Below are positions 12,993 through 26,700 of a stretch of DNA of 64,000 nucleotides, one piece after another. The notes beneath the pieces were generated by a model. That model searched no databases. It saw only the letters and a program-made list of their open reading frames with translations, and was not told where the DNA came from. This stretch comes from Trichoplax sp. H2 (lineage: Eukaryota; Placozoa; Uniplacotomia; Trichoplacea): NCBI GenBank assembly GCA_003344405.1, contig NOWV01000062.1, positions 310,001 to 374,000 of the forward strand. Reading direction: 5' to 3'. Every line of letters begins with the position of its first letter. Position 1 is the stretch's first letter. Position numbers and translations under genes: made by a program.

Positions 12993-14324
12993 GTTTATAG
13001 ATGATTTGTATTTCAAGTCTTGCCTATAGTGAGCTGGTATAAATTTCTATGTAGTTCTTGCTTTAAGATTAATATTAATAAATCTTAACTAGTAGTTGGT
13101 TAGCTCACTGATTTACGCTGTAAATTGGACAGTTAAAAGAGTTGTATAGAATTTGCTCAATAAAAACATTTCAATTCCTTAAACAATTAGAAAACTTGTC
13201 TTATTTTCGAATTGGTCCAGGCTTTGCCATTATAACACGATAGAACTCTCATTGAACTTCTTCAATTTACTTCCCGGTGACTCAATTAGCTTTTTAGCAA
13301 GGTTTTGCAAAAGAACTTTCGATTCTGCTTTGATTAATCGAATTTATAAAATCGTACAGAATTTTTCTAAATATGATTTACTGTATTATGTATATTTCGC
13401 TATCTATCCGGAATCACTGGTATCAAATGGAATAATTATTGAAGATATACTGTCTTCAATTCTCTTTCAATAAGTTTTTAACGTGCTCAGAATCCTTCAT
13501 TGAAAAATCATTTAACTTAAGGCAATACGACTTCAGTTCCGCCTTATATTCATTCTAGCGTAGATAGGATTCTGTAAAGAATCTTTCAAATAGTATGTTA
13601 TTTAACAGTTAGTTCTTCTTTAAGTTCTAACGTAGTTGAAAGATGGCACGCTCAAAAAATCGGTACTATAATCCATTAAATGGAACTTACCGAGTCATTT
13701 AAAATATCTGATTAGATATTACGAATAAATTTGTTAAGCTGAAAGCACCATTATCCAAATTATTTCTCCCAACTGTACGAGTAACAAACAATGAAGCTCC
13801 TGTCATGCGACAACGGAAGCAAGTCATGTATATCTTTTGCAGCTGGACAATATTAGAATTGGGCGCATTTTAATGTAAATGCTCCACGTAAAGTTTTGTA
13901 ATAAGCAGTAGTAAGCAATTATTATCTTCATGCATTATTAATTAATGCCTGGTGTGGTCTTAATTACCTAAGATGAAATAATTGAATGCACTCAGCATCT
14001 ATAGCTCTTCTAATAAGGTATTTACCGCAGACAAGTAAAGATTTGCTATAATTACATTACTTAAGAAGCTCCTCCAAATGTAAACAATAAAATTTCAATG
14101 ATCAAGCACTTACTTCAATCGATATAAATCATACAAGTCTGTTATCAAGCATTTTTTTACTGCCTACAAGTAATATAGTTGAACCGATATTGTATGCTGA
14201 TTTGTCGGCAATTTTAGTTATAGGGATAGCATGTTTACAATTGAATCTATAAATTAAGTTGTTAAATGCGTACATTGTTATATTTTGCAGATTTCAATGT
14301 TTTTAATAATTATAACAAGCTCGA
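12993..14324. other. Tail-to-tail spacer between the two synaptogyrins
   Basis: This is AT-rich DNA holding the two 3' untranslated regions. An open frame at 13252-13473 has no recognisable domain and I do not call it. No GTAC array is present here. Confidence 0.5.
13077..13082 (+). terminator. Candidate poly(A) signal of synaptogyrin
   Basis: An AATAAA hexamer lies 85 bp after the stop codon. Another AATAAA-type word lies near 13158. Placement fits, but the motif is common in AT-rich DNA. Confidence 0.45.
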
Positions 14325-15093
14325 TTAATACGAAGAACTGTGAGATGACAAATAATTATCATGAGTTCCAGTAAAGGGTTCTTGTTTTGTTGATGAATTG
14401 CCAATTTGGACAGCAACGGGTGAGTAGTCATGTTTCGAATTTCTGTCAAATATCATCTCCGAATAATAGTGAAAGTCAGCCTGAGACGATGATTGATATG
14501 CAAGGTATGTCTGCAAGCTCTATTAAATAAAATTAAGTTATAGTTAATGAATATCATTCAACAGGTGCAATTCTATCGTAGAAGAGAAAAAAGAGAGAGT
14601 TTTAGTATATTCAAATTCAATCGTTCTTGAGCAGCATCATACTACTAGATTAGAATGTACCTGAATGCCTAAGAAAAAGTTTAATCACTACAAAGAAAAA
14701 TGTAAAAGGCAAATAGATTTAAATTTATATACAAAATACAGAATCTACTTTATGTGAACATACCCATGATAGTATGGAGAAAAAAGAAAAGGCAACAGCG
14801 GCACTGGTATCTGGATAATACGGCCGATTAACGATAGCCAAGTATAAAAATATAGCAAACCATAATAATGATAAAAGTAGGGAAATCAGAAAATCGCAGA
14901 TAACAAATTTTCTTTTGATGTTAGCATCCTGTTTTCCATCAATATTAAAGTCATAGTAAATGAATATCATAGCGATGAGGAATGTAATTACGCCAAACGC
15001 TAAACCGACATTGCAAGCTTGGTAGTCATTCATAGGGCAATAATGACGATCGATTCGAGAAGCCATAATAGCGAAGACGATCATGGAGAAGAG
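14325..15093 (-). CDS. Synaptogyrin-like MARVEL protein (first exon not found)
   Basis: Two exons are clear: 15093-14764 (110 codons, ending at SILSW with a GTATGT donor) and 14519-14325. They encode the family core: LFSMIVFAIMAS first helix, ACNVGLAFGVITFLIAMIF, LLLSLLWFAIFLYLA and AVAFSFFSILSW, then a short Ser/Gln-rich tail ending SSHSSSY. The exon boundary after SW matches that of the neighbouring synaptogyrin exactly, which supports a local duplication. The expected first coding exon should lie upstream (above 15100) in phase 0, but I could not identify it with confidence. The tail is shorter and lacks the Pro-rich stretch of the paralogue. Confidence 0.85.
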
Positions 15094-18000
15094 CTGCCAA
15101 ATTAAGACAAAAAATTATTCATTTAGATGAACAATATCAAACGCCTTATGTTGATCAATTTTTTCCTATTAAGTTAAGTTTAATAAATTATAAATCATGC
15201 CACTGTACAATATCGCAATGTTATAAAGTACATGATTATCTGCTATTCGATTTCTACAGCATTGGGTAAAATTTGAAATCAATTATTTTAATGGCATTTA
15301 TGAATCATAGAAAGCATTATGCAATATACGCGTATTTTCAGTAAGGCATTTTAAACGTAAAGATATTATCAAGCTATTGCAATTGAATCAATCCGTATGA
15401 AGAGGTAGCAAAAGTTTTAACTAGGAGTATTTTTGCATGGTTGATGCTAATTTGAATGCTGGACTGCTACAACTACAGCTATTGATGAAAAGATTTTCAA
15501 GTATCACACCACACTTTTCACTATTTATGAAGTAGTGCATCATGACGTTGATATTTGTCAGCTAGATGTCGAATTTAGATAAGTAAGCAAATTCTACTGT
15601 ACTGTATTACCTGCCATGCATTTTTCAAGCAAGCTACAGTCTAATCCATCATCATTTTAGGAGTACCATGATATGGCATTTTCCACAATATACAGCAATA
15701 TACTATACTACATCATAAAGTTCTTATTATTTAATTCCACAAATAGACAGTTTACATCGACGTATTAAGTCAGCTTTACTGTATCACCTATTGTGTCATT
15801 TTCTTAGGCTATCGTCGGATCGATAATTAGAATCATTTTAAGGTATGCTTTGTCTTATATGTATTTTCTCCAATGTGAAGTGATGTGGTCCACCACTCGA
15901 TGTTCCACTTTCCATGACATAACCATAATCCTCATCATTATTGACTTCCTTAATCGTCTGGCATAATTGAACGTCGTATATTGTAGCAAGCTTGCATTCC
16001 ACATGTACAGTATAATGGTTATATTGCAACGTACTGTACATCGCTGATATCATATGGTACCGCCGTGTTTATAACGTCTGTCTATCGATCGATTGGGATC
16101 AGCTTAGTTCAATCATTTGGAAATAAGATGTTTACAATACGAGTAGACTGCAATTGACTTTAATCTTCAAATTGAAAATAATGTCTTTCCTTAACGATCG
16201 AACTCAATTACATGATCGATCCGATTCTACTCCTGGTTGCCATGGAGTCAATTTCATAAAAATGAGAGAAATGCTGCATGAAAAGCGACATCATATCGCA
16301 TGAATAAAGTAGGGCAGACATACAGAACGCATCCTACATTCAACGAATTGCCTCACTCTACCAACAATCTATTCTATGTATGAATTAGGAGTATTAAGAC
16401 GACTGGTTTGATCATACTGTGGTGACATGAGCAACTTTCATCTGTATATATATACATTCTGTGCATTTGTACGATCACAGTTGTTGAATGATGTACACTA
16501 ATGAAAACTCTTGTCCTACGTACCGTGAATAACCTTGTCATTAAAGCCTGTAACTGTGCATGATTCATGAGTATGATGGACTATTGCAAATGTTGGACAC
16601 CCAATCAATCTGTTGATCTCCTAAACTTGGTGTACAGTATAGAGAGTCCATTTTACTTTGTATTGGTGCTCATCGACTACTGCATGTCAATAATAGAATC
16701 CAAGCTAACAAAGCGAAACTGAAGTTGCAGTAAGGCTAATCAAGACATTGTTGATGTCATCATATGATACACATAACACGCTACGACAGTCATTCAACGC
16801 TCATTTATTGCTTTAATCTATTGCAATAAGGCGCTGCATCTTTGTCTTACCCATGAAGCCAATCTCGTTATAAGAGCAAGTCTCATATTCAGACGTGTTG
16901 GTGGAAGAAACATCCAGGTAGAAGGTAAGCAGAGGGATGGTCGGGCAATCACAACTTGTTTCACTGACGTTCAGTGAAGCGATCCAAGTTTCAAGTGCTC
17001 CAGTATAGTGTACAGTATGCTAAACGATACATAGTACTGTAGAGCAATGTACTGTACACTGTAGCACTGTCCTGTTGACTACAATACAGTGTACTGTAAA
17101 GTACAGTACATCGTACAGTAGTCTACCGTCCACGTGTACTGAGTGGAGACCTGTCTTCGGTTCGGTGCGGCTCGGAACCAGTCTGAGTGTGATTATTTTG
17201 GATGGCACCCTAAAAATATAGAATTGTATAGGCTAAATCAGACCTAAATTAGATCAATTGTCTATTTAGTACAGTACAGTACAGTACTGTAGGAGTAGAC
17301 GTTTTCAAGCACCCTGAAAACATACAATTGTATAAGCTAAATCAGGCCCAAACTAAATCAATTGTACAGTACAGTACAGTATGGTGAGTACAGACTGTAC
17401 ACTGTACGATGCTTTACTTACAGTACTAATTGTAGAAGCTCAATCAGGCCCAAACTACAGTACAGTACTGTAGATCAAGTCTACAGTATATTTAGTACCC
17501 TACTGTACCGTACTGTACCGTACCGTATTGTAGGTGTAGACGTTTTTCCCATTCTTGCGACCCTAACATTAAAACCCAAATTGGCCAAAACTGCAGTCAT
17601 CAGCATTTTGGCCATTGGAAACCGGAATACTCCATCCAATTTTCAATTCATTGAGGTAAGATATTGATATTCTAACCGGATCATGGTAGTATACTGCTGT
17701 GGCTAGAAAATTCGATTGTATTTTGCAGTTTCTTTTATTGAAATTCTCTGTCATGCTAACTTCTTGACTTCATTTATTCATTGCGACGGAGGACTGCCTT
17801 ACATCATTGATGCCATCCTAGGTGGCAATGAAACATATTTTCATTTCCTTATCGGTTGTCTTAGCTTAGCCTTGTAAAACCAATAATAATTCAGTTACCG
17901 CCATGATAATTTAGCATCCATCAAGCTCAAACTACAACCTACTATAAACTAACATTGGATTACCTATCCACATTTTTCGCTATAAAATAAAGTTCCAATC

Positions 18001-18766
18001 ACAAACCAGTTGGGCACAACAACTCATTCCCAGTTCAAATCAACTCATGGTGCACTAATATACTGTATGCGTACACTGTCAACGTTTGCATCTGCACAAT
18101 GGCTAGGCTTACTATCTTACAATCCGTGTTAGTTTTCTGAAATTCTACTTCCATTCATCGCTATACAGTTCTATTTCAGTCAGTAAACTAAGCGTGTAAA
18201 AATGACAAAGAAAGTCATACATGCAATAATACAGTTGTAGTCGATGAAACGCCCATGATAGGGTAGCAGTAGACCGCAAGACGGAGATCGATTTGGTAAG
18301 AGGGGGCCGGTGAGTCTGTCACATGGAGACCGAATTCATCAAATCAGACAATTTTACCCATGATTGCAATTAGTTACCAGCCACTCAACAACGGGCTACT
18401 TATTTCTAAAAAAGTGATTCATTTTTACATCAGTATTGTAACCACATGATACAGTTATACCATAGATGATCAGTAATATCATAAAATCTTTGATAGCTCT
18501 CATAACAGAGCGATTCATTGTGGTTGCAGTAGTAATTAGCGATCGTGCATTAGTAGATTGCCGTTACCTAGCTGAAGAACAAACTAGCTGTCAAAGGTTG
18601 AAAATATAAAGATAGAGAACCTACAGCGACAATATTGATAGAATCCCAGCCAGAGAAAATTAAAATCTTATTTACAACTTGTCTTAGAATTACGAACTGC
18701 GATGGTCATTACCATATTAACCCTATTGGTTGTATCAATTTTATAATTTCAGGAATAGAGATTGCA
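15094..18766. other. Head-to-head spacer between synaptogyrin-like gene and ZNF598
   Basis: This 3.7-kb spacer should contain the missing first exon of the synaptogyrin-like gene, both promoters, and the repeat block at 16985-17540. A stop-free minus-strand frame around 17030-16820 is discussed as a finding. No other gene was recognised. Confidence 0.5.
16985..17540. repeat. GTAC array with ~106-bp direct repeats
   Basis: GTAC-type words are dense at 17001-17120, 17270-17292 and 17362-17525. Between them a longer unit containing AATTGTATAAGCTAAATCAG, CCCAAACTA and AATCAATTGT recurs near 17218, 17324 and, shortened, near 17430. The phrase GTAGACGTTTT occurs after the first and third copies. 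The unit therefore mixes unique sequence with GTAC arrays, like the element at 8945-9344. Confidence 0.75.
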
Positions 18767-21700
18767 ATGGCTGCTTGTTTGCAAACATTGCAGGATCAAG
18801 GTGTTATTAAGCGTACCTGTGTTCTTTGTTGTCATCCATGCGAAATTGAATGCTTTGGTTCATGCAATCATCCTGTCTGTTATAAATGTATGACTAAATT
18901 AAGGATACTATGTCAAGATAATTATTGCCCTGTTTGCAGATCATGCTTGGAAAAGGTTTGTACGTAGAAGCTAACAAAATATTCTACGAGAATAAATTAG
19001 ATAAGCTACTCTCTGGCATTAATCTCCGAATTCGTACAATACTATATACAGTAATTACATGAACAAATTAAAATGGAATACAGTATACACTAACGTAGAA
19101 ATCAAGCATAAAAAGTTGAGATGCATTAATTTCTGTAGTATTTTCTCATTACTCATGCTAGCTTTAACTTATCAGTAATGCTTACTGAAAAGCAAATACT
19201 GTATTACTATGTCCGTCCACCAGATATTACCTTAGTATTTAGAGAACTATTTTGCCATAGTTCAAGATTTGAAATATCTACGTACTGTATTATGCAGTAT
19301 TTTAATTGATATATACAGTATAGTATATTTAGAGTGTCTAATCATACTACTTTTAAATCTTACGTCATCATAAGGTGGTATATACAGACAGAGTCCAACC
19401 TTTTGAAGAATTGGATATCAATTCGATGCACCAGTGTAAAACACTACCAGGATTGTACTTTGTATCATCAGAGAGTTTATATTTATGTCAACAACTCCTG
19501 GTTCATCGTTGTCAAATATGTATTACAAAACCAACCTTTAAGAATTTTAACAACTTTCTAGGCCATATGAAAGATACACATAAAAGATACTTCTGTTACC
19601 TTTGCGTTAAACACCTAAAACTATTTACACATGAACGGCGACTGTATAGCAAACCAGATTTAAATATCCATTTGAAAAGAGGCGATAGTGATGATAAATC
19701 TTACAAAGGACATCCTGTATGTAAATTTTGTAAAAAGCATTACTTTGACGATGATGATCTTTATCTTCACTTGCACAACGATCATTTTAGTTGTCATTTT
19801 TGCCCAGCTGATGAATACTATGACAATTATGAGTCTTTAAGGGCGCACTTTAAAAGCAACCATTTTTTATGTGAATATGACGCTTGTGCAGATGAAAAAT
19901 TTGTTAACGCATTCTCTACTGATATCGATTATAAAGCACATTTGGCTCTGAAGCATAAACATCTTTTAAATCGTGCAGAAGAACGCAGAATTAGGCATAT
20001 CGATATCGATTTAACGTACTCCAGAAGCAATGATAGTAGGACAACTGGTAAAAATCGCAGAGGCGACACTTATGATAGGTAAGAATATTTCCTCATTCTG
20101 TATATCATCTTTTCGCTTTCTATAAGCACTTTGTATTATTTTACTGATTACGCTAAAGACTAGCAATGCTGATATATACTTATTATTATTATACAGATCA
20201 CAGGTTACCGATGATGATTTTGTAAGGGAAGAGACAAAGGATAGCCAGGAAGCTGTCTCACTTACAGGAGATTACGAAGATGAATTTCCATCTTTGTTTA
20301 ATAAAGTATCAAAAAATTCTGGTTTTCTTACTGATCATTCAGGAGCTAGTACCAATTATACTTCTGCTGTCAAGGAATCTCGCATAGACCGAAACCATAA
20401 TCGATCTGTGCCACAACGTACAACTCAACAAAAGACTGCTTATCAAAAAGCCGTTAATATTGGAAACTCATTGGTATCAGAAGAAGACTTTCCATCCCTT
20501 ACTACTACCTCATCGACTGGAAATCGTACTGGTTTACATCGACAAAACGCATCTTCATCCAATTGGAAATCTTTAACATATGACCATAAAGCAGCGCCTA
20601 AACAGAATCAAAATTTGGGCCACGAAGTGAAGAAAAATGTACCACAAAAGGTGGGCAAATTGTTAGAAGATTTTCCATCTTTACCAACTAAAATAGCTGC
20701 TAAAAACCCTAATTTTATGAATGACTTCAATAAGCCTAACGCAACCAAGTCATCATGGGGAAAGTCGTCGATACCTAATTCTGCTGATCGTAACATTAGT
20801 GATTCATCCAAGTATGACCAAAAAGAATCTAGCAATGCTCTAACGGGTTCGAAAGCCCTTACTAATTCGAAAAAAGCATCAAAGAGTAAAGGAAAGAAGA
20901 AATCGAATTCAATGTCGAATAGCGCTGACAATTGTATTAGTAACCACAATCAAAAAGGAAAGGCTTCCACGAAGAATGAGGAAAAGTACAAGAATAAAAG
21001 TTTCGTACACCCTACAAATAGTTCAGTAACAAACGCATCAGAAGAAGATTTCCCTTCTCTGCCGCTTAGTCAAAAGCCTCCGGATCCTTTTTTTCGCCAC
21101 GAGTCTCACAGTGAATATACAGGGATAGCACCCGCCATAGATAGACCTAAATATCAAGACAATTATGATTATTTATCAGCCGGAAAGACGACTAAGGGAA
21201 TAAGTACCTCGTCTGCCCAATCATGCTCCGATACAGCATCAGCTAATTTTTCTACGGAAGACTTCCCAGGACTGCCGCAAAAGGATAAAGTCAAATATGC
21301 TTGGCTGGATAAAGAGCAGAAAGTCAAAGCCCAGAAATCACAGTGGAAGGTGCCTTCAAATGATTCATCGAAGTCCAGTGTTGATGCAAAGTCAATTCAG
21401 CAGACACTAGATACCGCAGCATCGGTACGCCCCCCTCCCGGCATTGGTGTAGCTTTACCAGACCAAGATAACAGTTTAAGCGCAGAAATAGGGGATGATG
21501 CATTTATTAATGACTTACTAAGAGCGTCTGATAATCAAGCAATGAAAAATAATGTTAAGAAAGTTATAAAACCTCCTCCAGGTCTTGACATTTCTAACGT
21601 AACCGATTCAAATATTAGTAAGATAACAGGACTCATGGCCAATTCTTCCGTTAGCAACGTAAAAGAAGATATGAAATATGCGCCCCCAATCGATGCCAAG

Positions 21701-22108
21701 AAAAGAGGAACTGATTTATTAAGCTTGATTTCTAAAAATTTAAAGTCAAATCAAAAATTAAACGATTTTAAGAGAATGTCTGCAGATTATCGGAAGAGCA
21801 ATCTCTCTACCGCTAAATTTTACACTCATTGTCACGAGCTATTCGGGAATTATTTCTATCAAATTTTACCTGAAATGGTTGCACTTATGCCGGACATAAA
21901 ACAGCAAAACGATCTTTTCAAAGTTTGGTGCGATTCTATAGATCATATAAAATCTCGAAAGAAAATATGGCGTGCTGTAAAAGAAGAAGACGGTATAGAT
22001 CTTGATTCGATTTGTAGTTGTTTGCCTTGTCCAAACTGCGGTCAAATTGTTATAGAAAGTGATTTCGATAATCACATTGTTAATCACTCCAATTTTATTA
22101 CTGGATGA
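18767..22108 (+). CDS. ZNF598: E3 ubiquitin ligase ZNF598 (Hel2 family), ribosome collision sensor
   Basis: Three exons (18767-18955, 19375-20078, 20197-22108; phases 0 and 2) encode about 934 aa, close to human ZNF598. Exon 1 carries the RING finger (CVLCC...CNHPVCYKC...CPVC). Exon 2 carries the C2H2-type fingers, including KRYFCYLCVKHLKLFTHER, GHPVCKFC, HFSCHFCPADEYYDNY and NHFLCEYDAC. Exon 3 is low-complexity, with repeated EDFPSL-type motifs and PPPGIG/PPPGLD motifs, the sort bound by GYF domains of GIGYF proteins. It ends with the conserved helical region and a last CPNCG..H..H finger. In the family it ubiquitinates 40S proteins on collided ribosomes and recruits GIGYF-4EHP repression. 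The start is the ATG just before the RING; a longer open frame upstream lacks support. Confidence 0.95.
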
Positions 22109-23753
22109 GGAAACAAATAAGGCCATAGGTGTTATAAACAACTATAAATTGCAAATTTGTTTTACGAAGAGTAAGGAAAAAATCTAAATATTAATGATTG
22201 TGTCTTAGCTCCTACTTAAAGTAGGCGAAATATATCATTTTTACTAATACATATATGACGTTTTAAATGTAGAAATCTAAAAATTTGACTTAAATTCAGT
22301 AAAAGCATTGATATGTCCCTTATTTTTACCGGGAGAATTTTAGCTGTATGGGTATGATGTACTTGAAATGACAACGCTTGTTATAAGGTGGTACCAAAAT
22401 TTACTTTTATAAACTATCTCTTTTCAATATACATTTTTAAGACAATACTTGATTATGAGATGAATCAAAAGTAAATGCCAATAATATGCGTGTTGGATTA
22501 ACTTTTATTTAAGTAAACTCTGATTAATAATAAGGCAACTAGCGGTTCGTATCTCTGTCAGAAGTAGCCCTGCCGTTGCATGTAATCTTAAAAGATAACT
22601 AACTTAAAAGTTCTTTCCTACACAAACGTATTAAGAACTATTGGAGATTTCAGTATCATTCTGAACCAGGCAAAACTAACTTGCAATATGTGATTAATTG
22701 GCAGTGTATGTACATTATATTTTGTAGTTTTTATAACAAGTGACTGTTAGTACTTTACACAAATCGCGTTGTTACATTGGTTAGATCTAAAAATGGAAGC
22801 TAAGCTATCGGGAACGAATAAACATTTGTGGGTTATCGATTTTAGAATGTTTACCATGAACTTTATTTAACCTGAATAAGATGCTACTCTAATTAGTATA
22901 TACTGTACATTGATTACTGAGATTAAGGATTAAGTATTCTAGCAACAACGTAACGCCAACTTATGGTAACTAAAACAAAACAGTTTGCGTTGGGCTAGGG
23001 AACTATTTACAATTATACGTATATCATGTCATTATTATAACCGCCACCACTTCTCAGCTATATAATTTCATTCTCTTACTAAACGTACCCACTCAATCAT
23101 ATCATATCGGTTAAATTAATTGAATATGATATCCTTTTATTTTTGTTTGAACGCTCGTTGATACGATAAAAAAAAAATCGGTCACGATCATTTCTAATAT
23201 TTTGTACATTGCCGTTATGGAAATAAGCCTCAAAAAATTAATAGACAATATTCTAGAGACGATGTAACTATGGAGTTTTTCTTCACTCCCTGGATGTATT
23301 CCTTAATTGAAATAATCTTTAAGAAGTAAAATTAGCATAACCTATTGTAGCACATTAAGAACCACCGTTTTAAGCATACGATAATATACCTTTGGCACGA
23401 TAGGAAACGTAATTCATCGTAATGAAATTAGTTAAGTTTATACGTTATCGTTCAGGTATAGTCGAATTATCTACTTCTATATAGTACATTGTCTGCTTAC
23501 TCTTTAACGTATAGAAAGATTACGTCATATTATGGACGCGTATAACAAAATCAACATTAGTAAAATTTTGAATGATTACAAGGATGAAATTAGTAACTTT
23601 ACCAAAGACTGTATACCAATTTTAGTATAAATATCTATAATGATTTGGTCAAATCGTACTTAATGTTTTCAATTAAAGTAGTAAATACAATTGCAAATCA
23701 ACGTAATCAATACATATTCAATTGCCGTTAGTTACTTAGTCAGCGTTTGAGAA
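22109..23753. other. Tail-to-tail spacer between ZNF598 and DNAI2
   Basis: This is AT-rich DNA presumably containing both 3' untranslated regions. I see no coding exon, no RNA gene and no GTAC array. Confidence 0.5.
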
Positions 23754-26700
23754 TTAATCTTCTAATGGTTCATCCTCTAGAACTTCCTCCTCATATTCTG
23801 CGGCTGCTTGAGCCTCTAAGTCGTTAGTATTCTCATCATTATCATATTTAATAGATTCTTCTTCATGGACAACATCTTCTCTAGCTTCTCCGATACGCTC
23901 AAATTCTTCAGTTGGCTGATCTACGACAGCTAATGAATACATAAAATGATAGCATTATTTATCAGTCAGTCAATACATGAATAGATAATGTAAAAATTAA
24001 TTTACATCTTTAAATAATATGTATAACCGGTTTATGTACAGTACTGATAAAATATGCTAATCGCATTATGCTACTCTCGTCTGTAAATATAACTACGATA
24101 AGAATAACTTAAAATTATTGTTACAAAATGTTGTTATATCGTCGTAAAATTACACATCTCATATGAGAATCCTCTTCACTTATTACAACGTTGATTTGTT
24201 TACCTCGGCTTTCTCCAGTAAAGCCATTTGAGTCTAACTTCGATTGGGGTTGTGTCCGTTCAAGGAGCTTCTTATCTCGAGTATCTTTTGCATTCTTCTC
24301 AGATTCGATAATTTGATGGAAAGCTTCCTCTGCAACAGTCACCAAATCTTCTTCTTCTTCTCTTTGATTCGGTTCCTCTTTTGAACTATGAATTTTTAAA
24401 TACATTTTAATATAATTGTAATCAATCTTACTTATTCAAATAGAGTAAAACATCTATGCTGTTAACAAGAAGCTGTATGCAATATATCCTCATAATTATT
24501 TTTATGTACTATGATATCTCAACTTAATAATAAAAAGTGATCCATTAATGTGTAGTATGATAACATAAGATTTCAAAACTCACTTTTCCTTCATTTTACT
24601 CCTAATCCTCATCTCGCGATAACGAGCCTCTAATATTTTTTCTCGCTTGGTCTCGCGTTCAAACATCTATCAAATTATATCAGTGAGAAATATTGATGTC
24701 AAGTTGAATACAACTGTCTACAGTTTAATTCATAAATAGCTTTTACTGATTTATATAACTTACAGCTCCTACGGACGCCTTTTCATTTCTTTGCAATGTG
24801 CATAATCCTTCCGATAATTCTAGCAATGTTGTCGTACCACTGTGTGATCCACACGCCACTAATCGACCATGGTCTTGTATGCGCAAAGATAATAGAGCTT
24901 CATCACAAACCTATTAATTAATTTATAATCAAATTTGTGGGTATTAATAATGAATAATAAACAATTATCCTTTAATATCTTAAATGATGTCTTATGATAT
25001 ACCTGTAGACTCAGAGTGGGATCATTCTGCTTAAATAAATAATCCCATACATCTAGGGTACCATCCATTCTAGTAGTAAAGAAAACTGCGGGGCGCACTG
25101 GACTCCAACAACCGTCAGTTAAGTATGACATATGATATCTGTAATTTTAGGTTTACATAATGAGATATTTAAATTTATTATCTGTACATTTAAGAAATTT
25201 TAAGTAAAATAGCCTTCAAACACTTACTTTGACCACATGATAGAAGATTCACGCAAATCTTCTGACCAAATCTATAAAACAATATATTGACTTTACTATA
25301 AGCTATTACAAGAAAATATTAGTAAATGGGCACGATAGTGCAATTTTTTGTGTGCTAACCCTAGCAGTCCAATCGCCTATGGTTAAGAAATTTTTGGGAA
25401 AGAATGGATTACGTTGTAACGAATAGACTGGGCCGTGATGGCTATTATACACTGCTACGATCTTTTCCGTGGACGATTTTGCTTTACGATTACATGCAAG
25501 AACATAGCCTTGTTCTGTTCCAACCATAAATTTCGTTGGCTATCAAGAATTAGAATGTCAGATAGGAGTTACATAATCTAAACGGGCGTTAAGATTCCCA
25601 ATAGTTTAAGTAATAATTCCATTCAAAATATACTGGGGAGTCATATTCAAGTTATAAAGAATTGCTACTTACAATTGTTGGCTCATATTCCAATGCCACG
25701 CCACCAAGTACTTTTCTACCAACTTTAGATACATCTAATTTCATTGTTTCTGTCGGTTCACCGATTTTACGAATATCCCACCATAATACATATCCATCAG
25801 TAGACGTTGAAAAGCACTCAGTTCCTTTAAAAAATAATTTTATTTATTAAACTCCCATTCTTTAATAACTTCAAATCTAATGATTAATATTGCATATTCA
25901 CCTGTTTTAGATTGAAGAAAGATCGTCTTATAAACCGGATCTCGATGACTGTGTTCGATAGGAGATACTTCGACAGGTTGCGAACCTTTTCTTGTATCCC
26001 AAAATGCTAGATAATCAAGGGCAAATACAAATAAATATTAGAGGGAGCAATTTTGAATTTTTTGGGTATTTTGTGTAACCTAAGAGGTTCTAGATGGACG
26101 AACGATATTGAGAGATTGCACTTACCAACTTGCCCATTGTAACAACCTCCAACGAGTATATGAGAATCCTTGGGATTATATTCAAGACAAACCAAAGGCG
26201 ATGCGGGTTTTAGTGTAAGGTCTGGCTTATTGGGGCTTTCTAATAATGTAACAGTTGTAAAATTAAGAAAATTGAACATTTCTAATATATGATTTGTTTA
26301 GTAGTTATTTACATGTTAATGATATGTTATAATGAATTAGTAGATAATATATAACTATTTATGTACCTATGTCCCATATATAAGAGTCAAGACAAGTATC
26401 AGAGGAAGCTTTTTGAAATTCTAGAATGGAATAAGCAACTGCTAGTTTGCGTGCACCATCTGGGAACCAGGAAATATGTGTAGCTGTTCGTTTAATTTCA
26501 TTAGGATCTCTAGTAAACAATGTTACGGTTAAGAATATGAAACATGGGAATATATGAGATTTGTTAATTTATTTATTATAATTAGCACTGTAGATATCAT
26601 AAAAGCACTGAATACTTATACGGATACCAACCTGAAAACATTGACCGTTTTGGCGAAAGGCGATTGACTTGAAGAATCAATATCGGCTTCCGCAAAATAT

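Noticed and set aside
13252-13473. 73-codon frame between the synaptogyrins
   Set aside because: Begins with a non-ATG codon, AT-driven composition, no recognised family.
20608-20949. 113-codon minus-strand frame
   Set aside because: Antisense shadow of the Ser/Lys-rich low-complexity part of ZNF598.
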